A stretch of 64,000 nt of DNA from Ipomoea triloba. Lineage: Eukaryota > Streptophyta > Magnoliopsida > Solanales > Convolvulaceae. Below are positions 22,051-33,790 of this stretch, piece by piece. Both the position numbers and the translations under genes were made by a program. The notes under the pieces are model-generated. The model made no database searches. It was given only the letters and a program-made list of their open reading frames with translations, and had not been told where the DNA came from. The stretch lies in assembly GCF_003576645.1 (NCBI RefSeq), contig NC_044924.1, forward strand, positions 21,261,553-21,325,552, given 5' to 3'. Positions within the stretch are counted from its first letter, which is position 1, and every line of letters starts with the position of its first letter.

Positions 22051-22932
22051 GTGAATAACCCAAAAGCGAATGGAAGTCTTTCTAACATGCATTAATTTGG
22101 TAAATTTTTCATATAGTCACTTTATCACATGTATTGTGCGTGTTTTGAATAATTATTGTTCACTCACTCCAATTTTTTACTCCAATCTTAATATTATTAA
22201 TTAATGTAGTGTTAGTAAGTGGATGGGTAAAGATGGGATGGAATGATTTGAAATTGGGCTTGATTATTTTTTTTTTTTTTGGTTGTCTAATGATTTTTTT
22301 AAAGATTTTGTGACTCTTTATAATTTATAAAGTTCATAGTTCTTCCATTGCTAGTTTATATTTGTTGTGTTGTTTCAGTGAATGGTTGAGTAAAACTTCA
22401 TGAAAACCCCCCAAAAAAATATTGCAATAGAGATTGGATTTACAAGAAAATAGTTGCAATAAACTTTTGGTGTTCAATTGAAAATTGAAAATTGAAAATT
22501 TAGAAAAGGGAATATTAGAATTTAACAAGTTTCCCAAAAAAGAAAATGTACATAAAAAATGTTTTATTATACTTATGTTAATGTATGTGAGTAGTAGCCT
22601 GCAGAAAATGCACTCATTCACTTAGTGTGTATTTAATTTTAAATTTTTGTTAACAGATTCGTTACCTGAGACAAGAAAAAGAATAACCAATACAACATTG
22701 TGTCATTGTACACAAATGGAGCACGAAGCAGACTCCTGGGCAGTAAGTATATTCCTTTACAGTCTGGTGTGCTTTTACTTCACTTCTGTTCTGTTCTTTT
22801 ACATATATATGCTACTGTTATAACCTGACACAGGTCGGGGATGATGGTAGTGAGCAAAATAATAATGGTGATAATTCTCTTAAGTTAGATGATATTTGGA
22901 AAGAAATGGCATTTTCCATGGAAATCTCAAAG
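22050..22932 (+). pseudogene. DRD1/CLSY-type remodeller exon block, copy A
   Basis: Two exons are visible: 22657-22742 (DSLPETRKRITNTTLCHCTQ, MEHEADSWA, donor GTAAGT) and 22834-22932 (GDDGSEQNN, LDDIWKEMAFSMEISK, followed by GT). The second exon and the exon at 31896 in copy D resemble the stretch before the zinc-finger-like module of DRD1/CLSY SNF2 proteins, which help Pol IV/V in RNA-directed DNA methylation. The upstream 600 bp is a conserved intron shared by all copies. No helicase exons are present, so this is only an internal fragment. Confidence 0.6.
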
Positions 22933-23091
22933 GTTATGTGCAAAATAATTTCTTTCTTTAATTTCTTTTCTTCATCCAACTCTAAAAATTTTCTCCTTCC
23001 TTTTTAATTTTTTTTTATAATTAAATAGGGGATGAATGAAGGATAATTTCACTTCACTTTAATTTCCATCCTAGGGTTTCGACGCACGAGA

Positions 23092-23521
23092 CCTGCACAG
23101 ACACTACAAAAAAACGCCGAAATAACGACGGATTCATTCCGTTTCTAATTTAACGACGGAATAGCGACGGTTTAGCGACTGATTTACTTATTTTCAAAAA
23201 ATTGAAAGTTAGTGGCCGAATAGCGACGGATTAGCGATGGAAAAATTTTGTCGTTAAATCCGTAGCTAATTTTTGCAGTAAATTGCCGCGCATAAAATTG
23301 TCACGGATTAGCGACGGATTTAGAGTAATATGACCGATTTTTTTTATTTTTGTTAGAATATAGCGACGGATTCAAATATCCGTCGCTATATTCATCTGAA
23401 CGAAATTTTTTTGGTAAGATTTAGCGACAGATTTGAAATCCATCGGTATATCTAGCGACCGATTCTATTTCCGTCGCTATATTAATATTGCTGAATTTTT
23501 TTTGTGAGAATCCTGCACAGA
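23092..23521. mobile_element. MITE with TAGCGACGGA repeats, target duplication cctgcacaga
   Basis: The element (23102-23511, 410 bp) starts cactacaaaaaaacgccg and ends with a run reading ttttttttgtgagaat. It is flanked by cctgcacaga at 23092-23101 and 23512-23521 (9-10 bp). Inside are many direct and inverted copies of tagcgacgga. The paralogous segment at 29520-29545 has the corresponding site without an insert, which confirms the borders. The CACTAC end recalls CACTA elements, but the long target duplication fits Mutator-like MITEs better. Confidence 0.7.
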
Positions 23522-24143
23522 GATACTACTGCTCGTCCAGGTGCACTTAACCTATGTAAAACCTAATTCTCAACTCTTTCACTTATCTTTCCATCTAGCA
23601 CCGCGCCTCCCTTAATATAAACAATGCAAATAGTATGCTCAATTAATTAAATAAAGAATTAATAAAAACAATCACGGTCCACCTTCCCTTTATCAGCTTC
23701 TTAATGCTTAACAAAACCATTAAACCTAGCATCTGCAAATCAAAGCCAAAGGAGAGAGAGATCACCGAATCGGAAGAGAGACCGTTCGAAGCCGACGTTG
23801 CTCGTCATCTTGAGACTCAGCGCCGCCATCCCTCCATCGTCCCCAACCGCATCATCTACCAGCCTCGCCGTTCGCTGGAAAGAGCAGCAACGACGACGCC
23901 ACCGCCGGGAAATCCTGCTTCACCGTCGCTGTCACCGGACCAGACCCAATCGACAAATCGGAGCCAAAAAATTAGCAAACAAATTCGGTGGCCCGGTTTT
24001 TTGTTTCTTTTTTAATGATTTCGCTGTTTCTCTGCCGCCCAACGACGATCGAGGTTGCCGGAAAGAGAAGCGCACCAGCAACCATTCGAATGGTTGCCGG
24101 CTAGAACCTCAAAGGAGAAACCCAAATTTCCATATACCTTTTT
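23522..24143 (+). other. Duplicated GC-richer segment with an unrecognised open frame
   Basis: This segment is repeated at 29540-30156. It carries an open frame from 23704 to 24015 starting MLNKTIKPSICKSKPK, rich in Pro/Ser/Thr/Arg, and a competing frame from 23798. In the second copy the frames differ through indels, so coding conservation is weak. The GC content and CCG words resemble a plant first exon or leader. I do not recognise a product. Confidence 0.35.
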
Positions 24144-24547
24144 GAGTTAATTACCGATTTGGTCCATCGACTATTGGGATTTTACGACTTTGGTCCTCGC
24201 TAATTTTTCTTGCCTAATTAAGTCCTCGACTTTGAAAAAATTAATCAATTTGACCCTCCGTTTATTTTACCATTTCATATCCGTTAAATTGGGACCAAAT
24301 TGGTAATTACATTATAGTCAAGGGACCATTTCAGTCAAAAATTAATTACCGGAATGGTCCATTGACTATAGAAAAATTACCAATCCAGTCTCGATTTAAT
24401 GGTTGTTTAAAACCAAAGTAAATAGAGGACCAAATTGGTTAATATTTTCAAAGTCGAGCACTTAATTGAGCAAGAAAAATTGTTGGGGACTAAAGTGGTG
24501 AAATTCCAATAGTCGAGGGACAAACCGCTAATTAACTCTTCCTTTTT
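24135..24547. mobile_element. Mutator-like MITE (GAGTTAATTACCG family), copy 1
   Basis: The element spans 24144-24538 (395 bp). Long inverted ends start gagttaattaccgatttggt and close gacaaaccgctaattaactc. Flanks taccttttt (24135-24143) and ttccttttt (24539-24547) form a 9-bp target duplication with one mismatch. The whole element is nearly a hairpin. It is shared with the segmental copy at 30157, so it inserted before that duplication. Confidence 0.75.
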
Positions 24548-24559
24548 TTTTTTGTACTG

Positions 24560-25250
24560 TACAATATATAAATATATATTTAGACGCATATCCTTATATT
24601 TATATATACATTTACTAGAAAATTATTCTGGAATGATATATACAACATAACACGAATATGCATGTACAACAAACATTTTATATAAAATTGCATATAAATA
24701 GGAAATTTGCAGTATTTTCAGGACATACTATTGAAAAACATAATCAATTTGAACAACTAGGCAGAGATAAGCAGACTCTATACCAAATGTAAGCATATTG
24801 TTGCAAATATGACTAACCTCCGGCCATAGTTGTTCCTTAGAATTGCCTTTGATCTGTTGTAGTTGCTGTAGTTGCTGTAGTAGTATGCAAAGTGTCTTCT
24901 TTCTATTTTTTCTTCATTCAACTATAAAAATTTACGAATCCTTTTTAATTTTTTTTATAATTAAATACGGATTGGATCAAGAGTAATTTCACTTCGTTTT
25001 CCATCCTAGAGTTTCGGAGCACGAGACCCGCACATGCGTTTCACTTCCCTTGCAGGTGCACTTAACCTACACAATCTAATTCTCTACACTTTCACTTCGC
25101 TTTCCATCCGCTGCCGCACCACCCTTATCTGATCTCTCTTGCTTCACAATCGTTGTTATTTTCTCTCTTTCTTCTCGGCAACATCTAACATTACTTTTTC
25201 TCATGTATTTGAAAAATTAAGGGGCATCCAAGTATTATGAAAAAGTGACC
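24560..25250. other. Non-coding, duplicated flanks
   Basis: 24560-24830 is repeated at 30570-30840. From 24830 the sequence joins the intron-like repeats of the exon blocks. No exon is seen. Confidence 0.4.
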
Positions 25251-27388
25251 TTAAATGTGTGAATAACCCAAAAGCGAATGAAAGTCTTTCTAACATGCAT
25301 TAATTTGGTAAATTTTTCATATAGTCACTTTATCACATTTATTGTGCGTGTTTTGAATAATTATTGTTCACTCACTCCAATTTTTTACTCCAATCTTAAT
25401 ATTATTAATTAATGTAATGTTAGTAAGTGGATGGGTAAAGATGGGATGGAATGATTTGAAATTGGGCTTGATTAATTTTCTTTTTAATTGTCGAATGATT
25501 TTTTTTAAAGATTTTGTGACTCTTTATAATTTATAAAGTTCATAGTTCTTCCATTGCTAGTTTATATTTGTTGTGTTGTTTCATTGAATGGTTGAGTAAA
25601 ACTTCATGAAAACCCCCCAAAAAAATATTGCAATAGAGATTGGAGTTACAAGAAAATAGATGCAATAAACTTTTGGTGTTCAATTGAAAATTTAGAAAAG
25701 GGCATATTAGAATTTAACAAGTTTCCCAAAAAAGAAAATGCACATAAAAAATGTTTTATTATACTTTTGTTCATGTATGTGAGTAGTGTTGGAAAATTGC
25801 ACTAAAATGGCATTTTAAGTGGCCATTTTGTAGTATAAATATATGTGGGTCCACTTCCGATTTTGGGTCGGGTCAAAGTGGATTCGGGTTCTTCGTTCTT
25901 AGACGAAGAGATTGATATATTATACGCTCAAAATGGATAATGGGTGAATGAGAAATTGATTCTCAAAATAAAACCATTAGAGATGGAATTCAAGTGTGGA
26001 AAAGCTTATGTAGCTTTGTCCCACATTGGTTTGGAATGAACCTTTGCACCACTATATATACAAGGGTCTTATTATGACTAAGTAACTTGTATAGCATAGA
26101 GGCTCTTTCTCACGCGCAAGGGGGGGGGGTGCAAATCAAATCCCAAACTGAGCCTGAAAAGGCTTGACTCGTGTACGCCGGCACCTGCGGGGGCTAAGTT
26201 ATGCTACATTTTTCGAATGAGTTTTCCATCTTAAACCACATGAGATTGAACTGATCTCTCGTTCTAGACATCAAACGGGTTGGTTCGATGTCTCGCAGAC
26301 CAATCTTATGTCTCGAACTCGAAGACGGACTATGTCTCGAACTCGATCTCTCGAAGGTACGCGGACATGAACGATGTCTCGAACAGCGACTTTGGTGACC
26401 TCTCGATTGCGACCGTTCACCTACTGGATCCGTTCAGAAAAGACTCTTAATATTACGGAATTAATATGATTAATTCCAATCATTATTTCAGAGTTTATTT
26501 CTTGTTTAAATGGATTAGTAGTGGGTGTAAATAGGTTGCTAGTGGGTGGAGGTTACGAATGGGAATTAAATGCCATATTTAATGCAATGATCCCATCCTT
26601 CACTATATATTCGTTGTGAGCAGCAGGTTTGCAAAGATGCACACACCAAGAACACACGAATACACTGTTTTCTCCCTCAAAACCCTGCTCATATTTCCTT
26701 CAAGCCATCTGCGTTCATCCCAGGGTTTAGTTCGCCGGGTCCAAGTTTGTGTGCTCAAACGGCGGATCGTAGCACGTTTTATCCTGGGAAACCTAGGCCG
26801 CAACGTTCCAGCACCCCGGGAAGCGACAAATAAGGTTTTAAGGACAGTGACAACACGACTCGTGCTTCCAACCACCCCGAAGTCCATACAGTATACCCGT
26901 CAACTTCCAAGGCCACTCAACCTAGCGTGGTATCTTCTTGATTTGTAATTGTTTAATCCTACGTGGATTATTTTCCTTGTAATTTTTTTGTTATCGTTTT
27001 CCATTTTCTTGTATTTCCGAGATTGTCAGGAGTATAATTCCTACAAGTAGTAGCCTGCAGAAAATGCACTCATTCACTTAGTGTGTATTTAATTTTAAAT
27101 TTTTGTTAACAGATTCGTTACCTGAGACAAGACAAAGAATAACCATTACAACATTGTGTCATTGTACACAAATGGAACATGAAGCAGACTTAGCTCCTAG
27201 GCAATAAGTATATTCCTATACGGTCTGGTGTGCTTTTAGTTCACTTCTGTTCTTTGCTTTTACATATATGCTACTGTTATAACCTGACACAGGTCGGGGA
27301 TGATGGTAGTGAGCAAAATAATGGTGATGATTCTCATAACTTAGATGATATTTGGAAGGAAATGGCATTTTCCATGGAAATCTCAAAG
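25247..27388 (+). pseudogene. DRD1/CLSY-type exon block, copy B, split by a solo LTR
   Basis: The shared intron (25247-25786) is cut by an LTR and resumes at 27051. Exons: 27113-27203, where the GTAAGT donor has become ATAAGT after an altered ACTTAGCTCCTAGG stretch, and 27293-27388 (GDDGSEQNNGDDSHN, LDDIWKEMAFSMEISK). The lost donor shows the copy is dead. The identity call is as for copy A. Confidence 0.6.
25782..27050. mobile_element. Solo LTR, 1259 bp, target duplication agtag
   Basis: The insert (25787-27045) starts tgttggaaaattgcac and ends gagtataattcctaca, i.e. TG...CA, between 5-bp repeats agtag (25782-25786 and 27046-27050). Copies A, C and D of the surrounding block have the uninterrupted gtgagtagtagcctgcag sequence, proving an insertion. 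A TATA-like actatatatacaagg lies near 26051. No second LTR, PBS or pol is inside, so it is a solo LTR left by recombination. The superfamily cannot be told from the LTR alone. Confidence 0.85.
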
Positions 27389-27459
27389 GTTATGTGCAAA
27401 ATAATTTCTTTCTTTCTTTTCTTCATCCAACTCTAAAAATTTACTCCTTCCTTTTTAAT

Positions 27460-27932
27460 TATTTTTAGTATAGATGGTGTATAGTTTGTCAAATTAGAAT
27501 TGCCTTTGATCTGCTGTAGTTGCTATAGTAGTATGCAAAGTGTCTCCCACTTGTTCAAAAGTTTAGTATAGATGATGTATAGTTTGTCAAAAGACAATGA
27601 CCTCTGCAGTGGGGGACATATCCTTTTATAGTCTATATGCCATCAATATAGACTTTGTAACGGTTTCCGTTACAACCGTTACAATATTAATTATGACACC
27701 ACTTAATGACCGTTGAAAGCCATAATAACTTGCACCATAATCATTTTTCTTAATGAAAAATGTTACATTTCTTGTAAAGGATTCTAGTCAATTTCTTAAA
27801 ATAGTTTAAAATGTTATGTGCAAATTAATTTCTTTCTTTCTTTTCTTCATTCAACTATAAAAATTTACGAATCCTTTTTAATTATTTTTATAATTAAATA
27901 CGGATTGGATCAAGGGTAATTTCACTTTGGTA
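27460..27932. other. Intron-like repeats, no gene
   Basis: The phrase tagtatagatg-tgtatagtttgtc occurs twice (27468 and 27564), and the tttctttctttt-tcttcat block twice. I see no exon. Confidence 0.4.
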
Positions 27933-28817
27933 ACATGTGTGAATAACCCAAAAGCGAATGAAAGTCTTTCTAACATGCATTAATTTGGTAAATTTTTCAT
28001 ATAGTCACTTTATCACATTTATTGTGCGTGTTTTGAATAATTATTGTTCACTCACTCCAATTTTTTACTCCAATCTTAATATTACTAATTAATGTAATGT
28101 TAGTAAGTGGATGGGTAAAGATGGGATGGAATGATTTGAAATTGAGCTTGATTAATTTTTTTTTTTGGTTGTCTAATGATGTTTTTTAAGATTTTGTGAC
28201 TCTTTATAATTTATAAAGTTCATAGTTCTTCCATTGCTAGTTTATATTTGTTGTGTTGTTTCAGTGAATGGTTGAGTAAAACTTCATGAAAACCCCCCAA
28301 AAAAATATTGCAATAGAGATTGGAGTTACAAGAAAATAGTTGCAATAAACTTTTGGTGTTCAATTGAAAATTGAAAATTGAAAATTTAGAAAAGGGCATA
28401 TTAGAATTTAACAAGTTTCCCAAAAAAGAAAATGCACATAAAAAATGTTTTATTATACTTATGTTAATGTATGTGAGTAGTAGCCTGCAGAAAATGCACT
28501 CATTCACTTAGTGTGTATTTAATTTTAAATTTTTGTTAACAGATTCGTTACCTGAGACAAGAAAAAGAATAACCAATACAACATTGTGTCATTGTACACA
28601 AATGGAACATGAAGCAGACTCCTGGGCAGTAATTAAGTATATTCCTGTACGGTTTGGTGTGCTTTTAGTTCACTTTTGTTATGTTCTTTTACATATATGC
28701 TACTGTTATAACCTAACAAAGGTCGAGGATGATGGTAGTGAGCAAAATAATGGTGATGATTCTCATAACTTAGATGATATTTGGATGGAAATGGCATTTT
28801 TTATGGAAATCTCAAAG
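27933..28817 (+). pseudogene. DRD1/CLSY-type exon block, copy C
   Basis: This block has the same structure as copy A: exon 28543-28628, then GTAATTAAGT, and exon 28722-28817 (LDDIWMEMAFFMEISK) followed by GTAAATTT. After the second exon the sequence continues with the same intron start as copy D, and then diverges near 28860 into repeats and a SINE. There is no third exon here. The second-exon reading frame is open. Confidence 0.6.
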
Positions 28818-29178
28818 GTAAATTTGCTTTGTTTTGTTTTGTGCTCATATAAATTTGACTACTTGACCAATTGAAGTTGGGAGTTGTGAGTTGTGAATTT
28901 GTCAAATTGTTTTTTAACTTTTAATTAAGTTTTCACTTGTAATTCTTTAAAGTTTTATACAATTTACAATGATATTAATCAATTATAATCTTATATATGT
29001 TTTTTAGGTAATTAGGTATTTAGAATTTTAGGTTAATTTTTTAAAAATAAAAATAAAATTTCATTTAAAAAAAAATCATGTGCCTAGGCGCTCCTAATTA
29101 CTTGGGGGCGCCTAAAAGTTTTTTCAGCATTGCTATTTGTAAGAAAGACTTACAAATAATTGTAAGTTTTTTCAACAT

Positions 29179-29340
29179 TGCCAAAGGCCTTGTGGTCAAG
29201 TGGCATGAAGTGATTCTCCTAAGTAGGAGGTCATGGGTTTGAGCCTCAGTGGGGGCAATGTTGACTTTGTTGGGCTTCAATAGGTTGAGAAAGTATATGG
29301 ACAGATACTACATGTAATAGCGTCAATACAAAAAAAAAAG
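29179..29340 (+). mobile_element. tRNA-derived SINE, copy 1
   Basis: The head ccttgtggtcaagtggcatg (box A-like) and gggtttgagcctcagtg (box B-like) are followed by a body and an A-run at 29329. It is the same family as 48186 and 56175. The target duplication could not be read clearly for this copy. Confidence 0.7.
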
Positions 29341-29539
29341 TCTTTCTTATAAAGAATTCTTGTCAATAGTTTAAAATGTTATGTGCAAAATAATTTCTTT
29401 CTTTCTTTTCTTCATCCAACTCTAAAAATTTAGTCATTCCTTTTTAATTATTTTTATAATTAAATAAGGCAATGAAGGATAATTTCACTTCACTTTCCAT
29501 CCTAAGGTTTCAACGCACGAGACCTGCACTGACATACTA

Positions 29540-30840
29540 CTGCTCATGCAGGTGCACTTAACCTATGTAAAACCTAATTCTCAACTCTTTCACTTTTCTT
29601 TCCGTTTAGCACCGCGCCTCCCTTAATATAAACAATGCAAATAGTATGCCCAATTAATTAAATAAACAATGAATTAATAAAAACAATCACGGTCCAGCTT
29701 CCCTTTATCAGCTTCTTAATGCTTAACAAAAACATTAAACCTAGCAACTACAAATCAAAGCCAAAGGAGAGAGAGATCACCGCATCGGAAGAGAGACCGG
29801 TCGAAGCCGACGTTGCTCGCCATCTTGAGACTTAGCGCCGCCATCCCTCTGCCATCCCCAGCTGCATCATCTGCCAGCCTCGCTGTTCGCCGAATAGAGC
29901 AGCAACGATGACGCCACCGTCGGGAAACCCTGGTTCACCGTCGCTGTCACTAGACCAGACTCAATCGACAATCGGAGCCCAAAAATTGGCAAACAAATCC
30001 GGTGGACAGGTTTTTTGTTTCTTTTTTAATGATTTCGCAGTTTCTCTGCCGCCCAACGGCGGTCGAGGTTGCCAGAAAAGAGGCGCACCAGCGACCATTC
30101 AAATGGTTGCCGGCTAGAACCTCAAAGGAGATACCCGAATTTCCATATTCCTTTTTGAGTTAATTACTGATTTGGTCTGTCGACTATTGAGATTTCACGA
30201 CTTTGGTACTCGATAATTTTTCTTGCCTAATTAAGTCATCGACTTTGAAAAAATTAATCATTTTGGTCCGCCATTTATTTTACCGTTTGATATCCGTTAA
30301 ATCGGGACCAAATTGGTAATTTCATTATAGTCAAGGGACCATTTCAGTCAAAAATTAATTACCGAAATAGTCATTTGACTATAGCAAAATTACCAATCCA
30401 GTCTCGATTTAATGGTTGTTTAACACCAAAATAAACGGAGGACCAAACTAGTTAATTTTTTCAAAGTCGAGGACTTAATTGAGCAAGAAAAATTGTTGAG
30501 GACCAAAGTAGTGAAATTACAATAGTCGACGGACCAAACCGGTAATTAACTCTTCCTTTTTTTTTTTTTTTTGGTATTGTAGAATATATAAATATATATT
30601 TACAAGCATATCCTTATATTTCTATATACATTTACTAGAATATTATTCTGGAATGATATATACTACAGAATGCGAATATGCATGTTAAACAAACAGTTTA
30701 TATCAAATTTCTATAAATAGGATATTTGCAGTATTTTCAGGATATACTATTGTAAAACATAATCAATTTGAACAACTAGGCAGAGATAAACAAGCTCTAA
30801 TTCCAAATGTAAGCATATTGTTGTAAATATGACTAACTTC
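29540..30840. repeat. Segmental duplicate of 23522-24830
   Basis: About 1.3 kb matches 23522-24830 in order, with scattered differences and small indels, including the GC-rich leader-like stretch, the MITE and the 3' flank. The divergence (several per 100 bp) shows that this is a true old duplication, unlike the two exact 1.8-kb repeats. The frame starting at 29908 here does not agree with that at 23704. Confidence 0.8.
30148..30561. mobile_element. Mutator-like MITE (GAGTTAATTACCG family), copy 2, target duplication ttccttttt
   Basis: The element spans 30157-30552, with perfect 9-bp flanks ttccttttt at 30148-30156 and 30553-30561. It has the same long inverted ends as copy 1. Confidence 0.75.
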
Positions 30841-30919
30841 TTTATAATTTATAAAGTTCATAGTTCTTCCATTGCTAGTTTATATGTCATTTCAGTGATT
30901 GGTTGAGTAAAAGTTCATG

Positions 30920-30990
30920 ACCCCCCCCCCCCCCCCCCCCCCCCCCCNNNNNNNNNNNAAAATTCACCCCCCCCCCCCCCCCCCCCTTCC
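30920..30990. other. Poly-C runs around an 11-N gap
   Basis: Long C homopolymers flank a run of 11 N (30948-30958). In the other copies of this block the same place reads only aaaaccccccaaaaaaat, so the poly-C is very probably a sequencing or gap-filling fault. Confidence 0.85.
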
Positions 30991-31552
30991 CTTTCCAAAA
31001 AAAAAAAATATTGTAATAGGGATTGGAATTACAAGAAAATAGTTGCAATAAACTTTTGGTGTTCAATTGAAAGTTGAAAATTTAAAAAAGGGCATATTAG
31101 AATTTAACAAATTTGACAAAAAAGAAAATGCACATAAAAAATATTTTATTATACTTTTGTTCATGTATGGGAGTAGTAGCCTGCAGAAAATGCACTCATT
31201 CACATAGTGTGTATTTAATTTTAATTTTTTGTTAACAAATTCGTTACCTGAGATAAGAAAAAGAATAACCAATACAAGATTGTGTCATTGTACACAAATG
31301 GAACATCAAGCAGACTCCTGGGCAGTAAGTATATTCCTGTACGGTCTGGTGTGCTTTTAGTTCACTTCTGTTCTTTTATGTTCTTTTATGTTCTTTTACA
31401 TATATGACACAGGTAGGGGATGATGGTAGTGAGCAAAATAATGGTGATGATTATGATAACTTAGATGGTATTTGGAAGGAAATGGCATTTTCCATGGAAC
31501 GCTCAAAGGTAAATTTGCTTTGTTTTGTTTTGTGTTCATTTAAACCAACAAA

Positions 31553-31858
31553 TAGGGGTATTTGGTAAATAGCTGTTAGATGTTAGCTGATTGGGTTAGT
31601 GAGTTTGACTAGTTGATAGAATTAGTTGATTGTAGAAAGATGTTTAGTAAATTAGTTGTTAGCTTATTACATGCAAAATGATTTTCTCAAACATCTTAAC
31701 GAAAAAACTATTTTAATCACCATTTTGCATTTTGAAGCAATATGCTGTTACAAAAAGCTAATTAATAAAACAATTATATTAAATGTTTAACCAAGTTAAA
31801 CAGATAATAATAGTCAAAATTAGCTGATAAGCTAACCATGTTACCGAATATGGCCCTA
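31553..31858. mobile_element. GTTTGG-type MITE in the intron of copy D
   Basis: The block runs from aggggtatttggtaaatagc to a right end reading ccgaatatggccct. The two ends are imperfect inverted repeats, with agctga/tcagct words inside. Copies A-C end before this point, so no empty site is available. The exact target duplication is unclear. Confidence 0.5.
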
Positions 31859-32204
31859 AATCTTTTGAGAATTTAATTTTTGTGTTATGAAACAGGAAAC
31901 TCCTGTTGAAGCTTTGGCTAATGAAGACACAGGAAAAGAAGAAGAAGGAGAAAATTGTGAACATTCTTTCATCTTAACAGATGATATTGGCCTTGTGTGT
32001 CGAATCTGTGGACTAATTCAGAAAAGCATTGAGACCATTATCGATTATCCGTTTGCAAAGGTCTGTAATTCTCTGCATTATTTCTGTCCACTTTTGAATG
32101 TCATTTTGTTTCTTTCATTGTTTCCTAATTTTATGCTGTTTTGTATGTTCATCAAGGAACTAACCAAATGTATAATTGTCTCTTTTAGCCCATCTTTTTC
32201 CAAT

Positions 32205-33370
32205 TAGAATGGTGTGGCAATGATATAGCATCCTTTAGAATTTGTAAAATAAAATAAATTTTTTAAAAAAGTCAAAAAGATTGTAGGAATTATAAGCAAC
32301 CTTAGCTTATTCATCTCTTATGATGAGAGGAGAAAAGCGACAAAGATATAATCTTCATTTCCCATTCTCATATTAAAAAAAATGTTCTTTGTGTCAAGTC
32401 ATTTCTAGTCTACCGGACAAGAGTTTTGTCTTTAGCTAGATTGGTGACGACGCTCTTCATTTCTAGATTAGAGATAACACTACTCATACATCAACGTTTT
32501 TTTTTTCATTTTAAAATTTTTTATTTGTATATTTTAAAAAAATAAATTATTATACTACATATGTAATAAAACTGACATGGAAGCATATGCTTAAACAGTC
32601 AAAGTGACATAGAAAAATTAAAGTCAGTGTCTAAAAGATTGAAATCATTGTGGGGAATTATGTACGACCTTCTTCATCTCTGATGGTGGGAGCTGTGGTG
32701 AAAAGCGAAAAAGATATATTCTTCCTGACTTCATTTTCCATTTTCAAATTTAAAACAAAGAGTTCTTTGGGTTTCGAGTCATTTATGCTCTATAGAAAAA
32801 GAGTTTTATTTTTAGCTAGATTTGAGATGACGGCCTTCATTTCTAGATATGAGACAACACTCATCATATCTAGAGACTTGTGACAGTATGCACTAGGTTT
32901 TCAACGATTTTTTGACGATGTTTTGACTACTTCCGGAGGAAATCGGGGACCCGCAAGCTCGCCATCCAACAAGCTAAGATGCATTCCAAAATTAGAACAT
33001 TAATCCATAACCAAGAAGCATAGTTTCAAGGACAACAGGAAATATTAGTACATTCATTACATTAAGAAATTAAATCTAACTTTGAAAGCTGATAATTTGA
33101 CTTAGAACGAATTTAGAAACAGTTTAACCATACCATACTAAAAGATAAGCATTAACTATGGGGCAAATTCACCAAAAAAAAATAATAATAACTATCGGGC
33201 AAGATCAGAGTAGTTGAATTAATCATTTCTTCTTCTGCTTTTAATTATTCAACATCCATTGTATTTTATTGTTGAATATATACCAGCCTAGCCAATGCTT
33301 CAACCATTTTTGCTTCTGCTTCTCTGGCTTCTATTTCTCGTTCAACTCTTGCAATAGCAGCTTGTGCTTC
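32205..33370. repeat. 1.1-kb dispersed repeat, copy 1 (second copy 61905-63090)
   Basis: From gtgtggcaatgatatagcat to about ccagcctagc-aatgcttc the sequence matches 61905-63060 in the same direction with scattered differences. It contains two related halves (fgtctttagctagatt-like phrases near 32430 and 32810). No transposon hallmark is clear. The matched part ends at the Glu/Ala-rich coding remnant. Confidence 0.75.
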
Positions 33371-33560
33371 TTCACTCATTACTCATTATTGCATCATTCT
33401 TGAATTCATACTTTTTTCAAATCATTATTTTTTGTCTTTGTTTGCCCATCTCTCGTGTCACAAAATTTTCTCCTTTTAAAACTAGCTTCTTCATATGCTA
33501 CGGTCCATTTCCTTTTTGACCATCCCATTGGATTTTCAAGAGCATCTAGCTTCAAATACA
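33288..33560 (-). pseudogene. Remnant of a Glu/Ala-rich coiled-coil protein
   Basis: On the minus strand 33545-33420 reads ENPMGWSKRKWTVAYEEASF and KRRKFCDTRDGQTKTKNNDL; after stops, 33382-33288 reads SEEAQAAIARVEREIEAREA, EAKMVEALARLVYIQQ and a stop. The charged Ala/Glu helix is coiled-coil-like. It vaguely recalls the tails of plant Myb/telobox-type proteins, but I would not assign a family. A shorter, further decayed version of the last part is at 63000-63090. Confidence 0.35.
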
Positions 33561-33749
33561 AATAAATAAACGAAGATACTTTTAATCAAGGTCAAATTAA
33601 ATGTGCAACTGTCACATTTCCCAATCATTTTTCAATTAAAAACACGTGGCAGAGATGTACACCGTCTGGAAATTGTAAATTAAAATACTAAAACAGCTAG
33701 TGGTCACCTGAAAGTCAAATAAGTCTTCCAACTTCTCTCTCTCTCTCTC

Positions 33750-33750
33750 C

Positions 33751-33790
<40 letters not shown>

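Larger units (their letters stand above)
30840..32060 (+). pseudogene. DRD1/CLSY-type exon block, copy D, with the zinc-finger-like exon
   Basis: Exons: about 31238-31324 (acceptor AG changed to AA), 31413-31508 (LDGIWKEMAFSMERSK) and 31896-32060, 55 codons open between AG and [57 protein letters not shown]. The C-x2-H / C-x2-C arrangement and the following SIETII stretch are characteristic of DRD1/CLSY SNF2 remodellers, which enable Pol V or Pol IV work in RNA-directed DNA methylation. The helicase domains that should follow are not found downstream. The lost acceptor and missing remainder make it a fragment. DRD1 (CHR35) fits best by memory; a CLSY paralogue is possible. Confidence 0.72.

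Noticed and set aside
22334..22621. 95-residue minus-strand frame present in copies A and C (28220-28507)
   Set aside because: It lies in the conserved intron of the exon blocks, is Asn/Leu/Phe-rich as expected from AT-rich DNA, and is broken in copies B and D.
26603..26948. Open frames of about 100 codons inside the solo LTR
   Set aside because: No domain similarity, overlapping on both strands; LTRs do not normally code.
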